Assembly: GCA_903830015.1 (NCBI GenBank)
Contig: CAIKSH010000158.1
Coordinates: 1-12,231, forward strand
Direction of reading: 5' to 3'
Length of the DNA: 12,231 bases
DNA from: an uncultured Solirubrobacterales bacterium
GTDB lineage: Bacteria; Actinomycetota; Thermoleophilia; Solirubrobacterales; Solirubrobacteraceae
Part shown: one piece after another, positions 7,058 through 12,231 of the stretch
Position numbering within the stretch: the stretch's first letter is position 1
How the letters are laid out: each line of letters begins with the position of its first letter
Notes under the pieces: generated by a model
Seen by the model: only the letters and a program-made list of their open reading frames with translations
Database searches by the model: none
Told to the model about the DNA's origin: nothing
Translations under genes and position numbers: made by a program

Positions 7058-8209
7058 TCAGCCTCCCTTCCCCTCGACGGCGGCGCGGGCGCCGTCGTGG
7101 ACGATCTCGCCGTCCCGGGCCACGCAGGAGTCGGCGACGATCTCGTCGTCGAAGTCGAGCTGCAGCTGCGGGGCGCCGCCGTTCTCGCCCTCCGGCTTGG
7201 GCACGATCAGGTCGAGCAGGGAGAGCACGTTGCGTGCGTAGAGCTGCGAGGCGTGCTCGGGCATGTGGGCAGGAAGGTTGAGCGGGGAGAGGATGGTCAC
7301 CTCTTCGCGCACCACCGTCTCCCCCGGCTCGGTGAGCTCGCAGTTGCCGCCGCTTTCGCCGGCGAGGTCGACGACCACCGAGCCCGGCTTCATTCCCCGG
7401 ACCGCCTCGCCGGAGACGAGCTTCGGCGCCGGGCGACCGGGAACGAGGGCCGTGGTGATCACCACGTCGAAGCCCTTGATCGCCTCCTCGAGGGCCTTCT
7501 GCTGGGCCGCCCGTTCCTCGTCGGTCAGCTCGCGCGCGTAACCACCCTCGCCGGCCGCCTCGATCCCCAGGTCGAGGAAGTTGGCCCCGAGCGACTCGAC
7601 CTGCTCGGCGACCTCGGGGCGGACGTCGTATCCGGTGGAGACCGCGCCCAGCCGCCGGGCGGTAGCCAGCGCCTGGAGCCCGGCCACGCCGGCGCCGAGC
7701 ACGAGAACCTTGGCCGGGGGAATCGTGCCGGCAGCGGTCATAAGCATCGGGAAGAAACGGGTCAGGTGCTCGGAAGCGAGGATCACCGCCTCGTAGCCGG
7801 CGACGTTGCTCTGCGAGGAGAGGGCGTCCATCGACTGGGCGCGCGAAATTCGAGGGATGGCCTCCATGGCCAGCGCGGTTATGCCGGCGTCGCGGGCCGC
7901 CACGGCCGTCTCGGGGCTGGTGAGCGGGGCCAGGAAGCCGATCAGGAGGGCGCCGCGCTTCATCGAGGCGATCTGCGCCGGCTGCGGCGGGGCAATCGTC
8001 ACCACGACGTCTGACCCCCAGACCTCGCCCGGCTCGCCGATCGTGGCGCCGGCATCGGTGAAGGCGGCGTCGGGGATCAGCGCCTCTTCCCCGGCTCCCC
8101 TCTCGACGACGACGTCGATTCCGCGGCCGGTCAGCTTGCCGACGACCTCCGGCACGAGCGCGACGCGGCGCTCGCCTTCGGCCGTCTCCTTGGGAACACC
8201 GACCCTCAT
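7058..8209 (-). CDS. pntAA: NAD(P) transhydrogenase subunit alpha part 1 (NAD-binding, dI)
   Basis: 383 residues, the soluble dI subunit that binds NAD(H) in the three-gene form of transhydrogenase (as in Rhodospirillum-type enzymes). The N-terminal block is MRVGVPKETAEGERRVALVP (1-20). The RQD-loop counterpart is ISRAQSMDALSSQSNVAGY (121-139). The Rossmann motif VLVLGAGVAGLQA is at 168-180, with the NAD ribose-binding acidic residue in TGYDVRPEVAEQ (192-203). PGRPAPKLV and VVVDLAGESGGN follow. The C-terminal 60 residues are variable. ATG 8209 is chosen because the family always starts with MRVGVPKE-like sequence; no Shine-Dalgarno is visible in the preceding 15 nt, so it could be leaderless or weakly initiated. 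It begins a pntAA-pntAB-pntB unit 52 bp after the ECF cassette. Confidence 0.97.
   Translation of the reverse strand: MRVGVPKETAEGERRVALVPEVVGKLTGRGIDVVVERGAGEEALIPDAAFTDAGATIGEPGEVWGSDVVVTIAPPQPAQIASMKRGALLIGFLAPLTSPETAVAARDAGITALAMEAIPRISRAQSMDALSSQSNVAGYEAVILASEHLTRFFPMLMTAAGTIPPAKVLVLGAGVAGLQALATARRLGAVSTGYDVRPEVAEQVESLGANFLDLGIEAAGEGGYARELTDEERAAQQKALEEAIKGFDVVITTALVPGRPAPKLVSGEAVRGMKPGSVVVDLAGESGGNCELTEPGETVVREEVTILSPLNLPAHMPEHASQLYARNVLSLLDLIVPKPEGENGGAPQLQLDFDDEIVADSCVARDGEIVHDGARAAVEGKGG
7062..7067 (-). promoter_or_regulatory. Shine-Dalgarno for pntAB
   Basis: Minus-strand GGGAGG lies 5 nt before ATG 7056 and within the last codons of pntAA. Confidence 0.65.
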
Positions 8210-8237
8210 CGAGAGCGGGACGCTAAAGGATTGCGGG

Positions 8238-8261
8238 GCCGGCCGCCTCTACCCGGCCGGC
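8238..8261 (-). terminator. GC-rich hairpin directly after the ECF cassette
   Basis: The minus strand has GCCGGCCG (8261-8254), an 8-nt loop, and CGGCCGGC (8245-8238): a perfect 8-bp stem starting at the base after the toroid-gene stop codon. No U-tract follows, so it is either a U-less terminator common in high-GC bacteria or an mRNA 3'-end stabiliser. The 52-bp gap 8210-8261 also has to hold any pntAA promoter. Confidence 0.45.
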
Positions 8262-9017
8262 TCACCGGCGGATGCGGACCGGCAGGGCGCGGCGTCCGAT
8301 TGCGGCCAGGGCCTGCGAGGTGACCCAGACCGGGGTGACCGCGCTCCTGGACGAGTAACGGACCAGGCCGTTGGCCTGCTGGCGCGCGCCCAGGTAGCCG
8401 AGCGGGGAGCGGGTTGCGCCTCCCCGGCCCGCGGGGCTCGACCCCATGGCCACCATCGCTTGGGCGGCGAGGGCGGTCGACTGGGAGTTGGAGCCGCCGG
8501 GAGGCTGCAGGGCGAAGCCGCCGTCGCCGTTGCGGCGCCCCAGGATCCAGGCGAGCCCCCGGCGCGCCGGCGTCCCCCGGCGCCCGGCGGCGGCGAGCGC
8601 CTGCACCGCGCCGGCCGTGTCGTCCACGGTCGCCGGCGAGCCGCGGCGCGCGAAGTTGAAGCCTCCGTCGGCGTTCTGGCGGGCCTCCAGCCAGCGGGCG
8701 GCCCGCTGAACCCGGCTGCTGCCGGCGGGCTGGCCGGAGGCGCGCAGGGCGATCAGCCCGTAGGAGGTGAGGTTGACCAGGCCGGCGAACGAGCCGTCGC
8801 GCCGCTGGCTCCGGACGAGCCGGCCCGAGAGCCCGCCGGTCGACGCCGGAAGCCCGGCTGCGGCCAGGGCGATCGCCGTTCGCTCGATGTCGGCCGTGGT
8901 GCGCGAGCGCGCCGCGTAACGACGCAGCAGCCCGGCCGGGGTCCGGCCCCGCATCTTTACGCGCAGGGGGTCGTAGCCGGCGGCGGCCAGGCCGACCACG
9001 GCCCACGAGGTCTGCAC
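8262..9017 (-). CDS. Alpha/alpha-toroid protein with prenyltransferase/squalene-cyclase-type repeats, linked to ECF transporter
   Basis: 251 residues from GTG 9017. Repeats with a QxxDGGF-type turn followed by Ala/Leu-rich helices are at 71-77 (QRRDGSF), 114-120 (QNADGGF), 162-168 (RNGDGGF) and, weakened, 213-221 (QQANGLVRY). This is the inward/outward helix pattern of squalene cyclase and protein prenyltransferase toroids. No DxDD catalytic motif of hopene cyclases is seen, so it is likely a binding module rather than a cyclase. The terminal TPVWVTSQALAAIGRRALPV resembles the end of this domain in actinobacterial secreted proteins. GTG 9017 is a poor start: it has no Shine-Dalgarno and cuts off a clear first repeat (9018-9098). 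It is probably the detached C-terminal half of the S-component gene, extracellular if fused. By analogy with intrinsic factor, whose N-terminal domain is an alpha/alpha barrel, a cobalamin or other vitamin-binding role is possible but unproven. Confidence 0.7.
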   Translation of the reverse strand: MQTSWAVVGLAAAGYDPLRVKMRGRTPAGLLRRYAARSRTTADIERTAIALAAAGLPASTGGLSGRLVRSQRRDGSFAGLVNLTSYGLIALRASGQPAGSSRVQRAARWLEARQNADGGFNFARRGSPATVDDTAGAVQALAAAGRRGTPARRGLAWILGRRNGDGGFALQPPGGSNSQSTALAAQAMVAMGSSPAGRGGATRSPLGYLGARQQANGLVRYSSRSAVTPVWVTSQALAAIGRRALPVRIRR

Positions 9018-9101
9018 GGCGTTGCTGGCCAGGCCGGGGGCCGCGCCCCAGCCGCCGTCGCGGTTCTGCGCCGAAACGTGGTACCGCGCCGCCTTGAGCT
9101 A
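9018..9101 (-). other. In-frame amber codon (9099-9101) and untranslated first toroid repeat
   Basis: The S-component frame ends at TAG 9101-9099. The same frame continues open for 27 codons to GTG 9017 with no ATG, GTG or TTG. Those codons encode a typical repeat: LKAARYHVSAQNRDGGWG followed by GLASNAVQTSWAVVGL across the GTG. The amber therefore divides one apparently continuous protein between a signal-peptide-like helix and the first toroid repeat. TAG ends glpD and pntB normally, so wholesale TAG reassignment is unlikely. Confidence 0.8.
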
Positions 9102-9821
9102 CACCGCGGCGGCGCGCGCCTCCAGCGGTGCGGCCAGCATCCCCGCGCAGAGCGTTGCGGCCAGGACGAGGACGGCGGGGCCGGCCAGGCCGCCCGGGGC
9201 GGAGGGCGATGCCGCCTCCCAGCTGGCGTCCATGCGGTCCCGGAAGCGCGCCAGGGCCCGCACTAGTGCCGGGCCGAAGGCCAGGGCAAAGGCAAAGTTG
9301 CCGGCCGCGTGGGCGAGGTTGAAGGGAAGCGACGTCACGGCGATGGCCAGGTACTGGGACAGGCCCTGGCCGCCTCCGTAGGTGACCCAGATCGAGGCGT
9401 CCATGATCGCCCCGAAGGCCAGGCCTGCCGCGGCGCAGTAGAGGGCCAGGGGAAGCCGGCCGACCTGGCGCCCGGCGATCCTGCCCAGCAGGGCCCCGAG
9501 CACCCCGCAGAGCCCCCAGGCGACCATCTGCCAGGGGGTCCAGGGCCCCTGGCCGAAGAGCAGGTTGGAGGCCAGGGCGGCGACCGCCCCAACGACGAAG
9601 CCGGGCGAGGCCCCCAGCACCAGGCCGGCGATCAGGACGATGTCGGTAGTCGGCTTGACGTTCGGGATCGGGGCGAAGGCGATCCTCCCGATCGCCGCCA
9701 GCGCGGCGAGGGTCGCGACGAGGGCGAGCATCCGGGAGCCGGGCTGACTGCGCTCGTACCAGGCAAAGCCGGCGACCAGCGCCACGCCGAGGATGGCGAA
9801 CGAGACCAGCTCCCAGCTCAC
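9099..9821 (-). CDS. ECF transporter S component (substrate-specific membrane subunit)
   Basis: 240 residues from GTG 9821, chosen because GGAGGT lies 6 nt upstream and GTGA overlaps the ecfA stop. The upstream in-frame extension to 10250 is Arg/Pro-rich shadow sequence antisense in character. About five to six hydrophobic helices occupy 4-20, 31-49, 58-87, 98-112, 120-150 and 157-185. Diagnostic blocks are PNVKPTTDIVLIAG (53-66), FGQGPWTPWQ (89-98), DASIWVT (141-147) and NLAHAAGNF (168-176). The FGQGPWTPWQ-type block is, from memory, shared with CbrT-like ECF S components proposed to import cobalamin or its precursors; the substrate here is inferred only. After the normal S-component end (about 202) comes an extra hydrophobic stretch 214-231 ending EARAAAV, like a signal peptide or final helix, immediately before TAG. 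Downstream, in the same frame, is the toroid domain. Confidence 0.88.
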   Translation of the reverse strand: MSWELVSFAILGVALVAGFAWYERSQPGSRMLALVATLAALAAIGRIAFAPIPNVKPTTDIVLIAGLVLGASPGFVVGAVAALASNLLFGQGPWTPWQMVAWGLCGVLGALLGRIAGRQVGRLPLALYCAAAGLAFGAIMDASIWVTYGGGQGLSQYLAIAVTSLPFNLAHAAGNFAFALAFGPALVRALARFRDRMDASWEAASPSAPGGLAGPAVLVLAATLCAGMLAAPLEARAAAV

Positions 9822-11431
9822 GGGGCCACCTCCACGCTCATCGTCCCGCGAAGGAGGTCGCCACCCTGCTCCGGGGTGCAGGCCCCGCCGGCGCCGCCGA
9901 GGATCCGCGCCGTCTCGGTGGAGAAGTGCCAGCCCCCGCAGAGGACCTCCGAGGGAGGGCCGTCGGCGACCGGGCGCCCGCCCGAGAGGAGAACCACCCG
10001 GTCGGCGCCGACCGCGGCGAGCTCGGCGTCGTGGGTGGCCACGACCACTCCCACCCCCGAGGCGGCGAGCTCGCGCAGGCGGGAAAGCAGCTCGCCGCGG
10101 GCGGCGCGGTCCATGCCCCGGGTGGGCTCGTCGAGGAGGAGCGCTGCCGGGCTCTCGCCCTCCATGATCAGGGCGAGGGCCAGCCGCTGGCGCTCGCCTC
10201 CGGAGAGGTCGCGGGGATGGCGGTCGGCCTGGTCGGCCAGCCCGGCCCATTCCAGCGAGGCCTGGCTCACCTCGTCACCGGCCCGCTCGGAAAGCAGGTA
10301 GTCGCCGGGGTTCTGGAGAAGCAGGGCCACGGGGCCGGACGTCTCCACCCGGCCCCGGTCCGGGGCCTCGATGCCGGCCATGATCCGCAGCAGCGTCGAC
10401 TTGCCGGCCCCGTTGCGGCCCATCAGCGCCACCGTCTCGCCCGGGGCGACCGAGAGGTCGACCGCCCTCAGGACGTCGCCAACCCCTTCCCTCGCCCTCC
10501 ACGCGCCGCGGACCCCTACCGCCGGCTCCTCCCCGGCGCGCGACCGTCGCGGCCATCCGTGGCTTCGCCGCGGGCTCTCCGCGGCCGGCGCCGGCGGGAG
10601 CTCGTCCAGCAGGCCGTGGTCCACGAGGGTGGCCCGGGCGTCGCGGACGCCGGTCGGTGCCGGCACCAGCCCGGCCCGCTCGAAGAGCCGTGCCGCCGGT
10701 GTCTGGAGGGCCGGCTCGCTCTGGGCCGCCCATTCGAGCATCGCCCTCGGGCCGCCGTCGAAGGCCACGCGCCCGGCGTCGAGGACGACCACGCGATCGG
10801 CGTGGGCCAGGCAGCGCTCCAGGCGGTGCTCGACGAGCAGCACCGCCGTGCCCCACTCCTCGTTGAGCCGCCGCAGCATCCAGGTCAGCTCGTCGGCAGC
10901 CACCGGGTCGAGCTGCGAGGCGGGCTCGTCGAGGAGAACCAGCGGGGGCCGGGTCGCGAGCGCCGCCCCCAGCGCCACCCGCTGGAGCTCGCCGCCGGAG
11001 AGCCCGGTGACCGGTCGCTCGAGGATCTCGCCGATCCCCAGGGCCAGGGCGACCTCCTCCACGCCGCGGGCCACGGCGGTGGGCGCCAGCCCCCGGTTTT
11101 CCAGCGGGAAGGCCAGCTCGGCGCCGACCGTGCCCATCACCACCTGGGTCTCCGGGTCCTGGAGCAGCGTGCCGGCGTGGGCGGCCAGCTCTCCCGGCTG
11201 GTGCTCGCGGGTGTCGAGGCCCCCAACGGTCACCCGGCCCGACACCGCGCCTCCGTGGAAGTGGGGCACCAGCCCGCAGGCGGCCCGCAGGAGCGTGGAC
11301 TTGCCCGAGGCCGACAGGCCGGCGCAGACCACGAACTCGCCGGGGTCGATTTCCAGCGATACCGAGTCGAGCGCCGGGCGGTCGGCGCCCGGGTAGCGGT
11401 ACGAGAGGTTTTCGACCCTAAGGGCGCTCAA
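9818..11431 (-). CDS. ECF transporter energizing ATPase, fused A and A' domains
   Basis: 537 residues containing two complete ABC ATPase domains, so one polypeptide replaces the usual EcfA/EcfA' pair. Domain 1: Walker A GLSASGKST (38-46), Q-loop LLQDPETQV (89-97), signature LSGGE (144-148), Walker B LVLLDEP (164-170), H-loop His202. Domain 2: Walker A GRNGAGKST (338-346), Q-loop Gln373, signature LSGGE (409-413), Walker B LLLDEP (431-436), His467. The linker (about 245-305) is Pro/Ala/Arg-rich. All catalytic residues are present in both halves. TTG 11431 is chosen because GGGGAGG is 5 nt upstream, it forms a TTGA overlap with the ecfT stop, and the protein then begins SALRVENLSYRYPG as the family does. 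The C-terminal 40 residues after the second domain are unassigned. It couples to EcfT and the S component just downstream. Confidence 0.94.
   Translation of the reverse strand: MSALRVENLSYRYPGADRPALDSVSLEIDPGEFVVCAGLSASGKSTLLRAACGLVPHFHGGAVSGRVTVGGLDTREHQPGELAAHAGTLLQDPETQVVMGTVGAELAFPLENRGLAPTAVARGVEEVALALGIGEILERPVTGLSGGELQRVALGAALATRPPLVLLDEPASQLDPVAADELTWMLRRLNEEWGTAVLLVEHRLERCLAHADRVVVLDAGRVAFDGGPRAMLEWAAQSEPALQTPAARLFERAGLVPAPTGVRDARATLVDHGLLDELPPAPAAESPRRSHGWPRRSRAGEEPAVGVRGAWRAREGVGDVLRAVDLSVAPGETVALMGRNGAGKSTLLRIMAGIEAPDRGRVETSGPVALLLQNPGDYLLSERAGDEVSQASLEWAGLADQADRHPRDLSGGERQRLALALIMEGESPAALLLDEPTRGMDRAARGELLSRLRELAASGVGVVVATHDAELAAVGADRVVLLSGGRPVADGPPSEVLCGGWHFSTETARILGGAGGACTPEQGGDLLRGTMSVEVAP
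9828..9833 (-). promoter_or_regulatory. Strong Shine-Dalgarno for the S component
   Basis: Minus-strand GGAGGT is 6 nt before GTG 9821, inside the 3' end of ecfA. It fixes the S-component start and shows the protein is meant to be well translated up to the amber codon. Confidence 0.75.
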
Positions 11432-12231
11432 CTGCGCCTCCCCAGCCGGCTGGCCAGGTAGACGGGAGCGACCGCCGAGACGAAGATGACCGCGCCGAAG
11501 GCGGCCTCCGCCGGGCCGACGTCCATCGAGAAGGCCGGGTAGGGCGTGAGCGAGGCCAGGCCCGCGGCCAGCCCCCACGCCATCGCCAGGGCGAGCATCA
11601 GCGCCGAGAAGGCGACGGCCTGGTCGTCCCGGGACCACGGCTCCCGGCCGGCGATCACCGGGCCGCGCGTGGCGTAGCCCCGCAGTTCGAGGGTCGCCGC
11701 GACGTCTACGGCGCGGTCGAGCGCCCCGGCGCTGACCGCCCTCACCAGGGCGAGCCGGTCACCGCGCCCGCGGCCGGGCCGGCAGCGCAGCGCGTCGTCC
11801 ATCCGCCGGGCGTCCCGCGTCAGGACGCCGGCCATCCGGGTGGAAAGCGTCGCGGTGAGGGCCGAACGGAAGGCGGGACGGCGCATCCGGCGCAGGACCT
11901 CGTCGGCGTCGACCACGGCGACCAGCAGCGCAAAGGCGCTGACGATGACGACAATCCGCAGGCCGAGCACGAGCCCGTAGAGCAGCGCTTCGCCGGTCAG
12001 GTCGACCTGGCCGGCGAGCGGCATCTCCCCCAGGCGCCAGAGCACGGTCTGGCCGTCGCGAACGACCAGGGCGTTGATCGCCGCCATCGTTACGACGAGC
12101 GGCACCGAGAAACGCGCCGCCCTCGCCAGGTCGCGGCCCACGCCGCAGATCGCCGCCGCGGCCACGACCGACAGGCCGACGGCGACCAGCACCACCGGGC
12201 TCGACCAGACCAGGGCGAAGGCCACCAGCAG
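11428..12231 (-). CDS. ECF transporter transmembrane subunit EcfT (N-terminus outside window)
   Basis: 267 residues are visible; the frame is open to the right edge, where the first residues (LLVAFALVWSSP) are already inside a hydrophobic helix, so the true start lies beyond the window. Hydrophobic segments are near 3-26, 38-52, 78-104 and, after the cytoplasmic region, 207-226 and 238-257 (counted from the edge). The cytoplasmic coupling region contains RMAGVLTRDARRMDDALRCR and AVDVAATLELRGYATRGP, matching the EcfT helices whose Ala-Arg-Gly-type motifs seat in the ATPase grooves. EcfT is the scaffold joining the ATPases to the S component. Its TGA overlaps the TTG of ecfA, and it is the first visible gene of the cassette; any promoter or riboswitch of the operon is outside the window. 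Confidence 0.9.
   Translation of the reverse strand: MLVAFALVWSSPVVLVAVGLSVVAAAAICGVGRDLARAARFSVPLVVTMAAINALVVRDGQTVLWRLGEMPLAGQVDLTGEALLYGLVLGLRIVVIVSAFALLVAVVDADEVLRRMRRPAFRSALTATLSTRMAGVLTRDARRMDDALRCRPGRGRGDRLALVRAVSAGALDRAVDVAATLELRGYATRGPVIAGREPWSRDDQAVAFSALMLALAMAWGLAAGLASLTPYPAFSMDVGPAEAAFGAVIFVSAVAPVYLASRLGRRS
11437..11443 (-). promoter_or_regulatory. Shine-Dalgarno for the EcfA fusion protein
   Basis: Minus-strand GGGGAGG is 5 nt before TTG 11431, inside the end of ecfT. It decides the TTG start over upstream in-frame candidates. Confidence 0.7.

Noticed and set aside
8210..8237. Possible promoter or riboswitch upstream of pntAA.
   Set aside because: The stretch is only 28 nt after the hairpin; I see no convincing -35/-10 pair and no aptamer-like conserved core. 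TTTAG at about 8223-8227 is too weak to call.
9099..9101. TAG read as a reassigned sense codon such as pyrrolysine throughout the genome.
   Set aside because: glpD (3548-3550) and pntB (5279-5281) end normally at TAG after family-typical C-termini, so only local readthrough, mutation or error remains possible.
9822..10250. N-terminal extension of the S-component frame into the ecfA gene.
   Set aside because: It lies wholly within the second ATPase domain of ecfA, is Arg/Pro-rich, and GTG 9821 has a strong GGAGGT at proper spacing.
1..12231. tRNA, rRNA, CRISPR arrays, insertion sequences and phage genes.
   Set aside because: I saw no cloverleaf-like sequence, spaced direct repeats, transposase motifs or terminal inverted repeats. 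Nearly all sequence is accounted for by packed minus-strand genes.

Overview
The window is very GC-rich, uses GTG and TTG starts freely, and carries every convincing gene on the minus strand. Gene content (three-gene proton-translocating transhydrogenase, quinone-type glycerol-3-phosphate dehydrogenase, group-II-style ECF transporter cassette, many Ala/Arg/Gly-rich proteins) suggests a high-GC actinobacterium. Thermoleophilia (Solirubrobacter/Conexibacter-like) is my best guess, from general familiarity with such proteins and not from a search.

Read in the direction of transcription (right to left): 12231-8262 is an ECF vitamin-transporter cassette, with EcfT (5' end outside the window), a fused double ATPase EcfA, an S component, and an alpha/alpha-toroid protein with prenyltransferase/squalene-cyclase-type QxxDGGF repeats. 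The S-component frame and the toroid frame are the same reading frame, separated only by one TAG codon at 9099-9101. The toroid homology begins immediately after that TAG, where there is no start codon. 8209-5279 holds pntAA, pntAB and pntB, which make NADPH at the expense of the proton gradient. 5236-1600 holds glpD and a large secreted beta-propeller-like protein ending in an Fn3/PKD-like region; 1603-842 is a RibD-C/DHFR-like NADPH reductase. 753-1 is a Rho homologue running off the left edge. Its RNA-binding part looks normal, but its P-loop lysine and the catalytic Asp-Glu pair are replaced.

The genes are tightly packed: four junctions are 4-nt NTGA start/stop overlaps, and the largest gap is 88 bp (754-841). 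Likely transcription units are ecfT-ecfA-ecfS-toroid, pntAA-pntAB-pntB (possibly with glpD), glpD-secreted protein-reductase, and the Rho-like gene.

The two observations most worth following are the amber codon inside an apparent S-component/toroid fusion and the apparently ATPase-dead Rho paralogue. No RNA genes, CRISPR arrays, insertion sequences or recognisable riboswitches were seen, and no intergenic stretch exceeds 300 bp.
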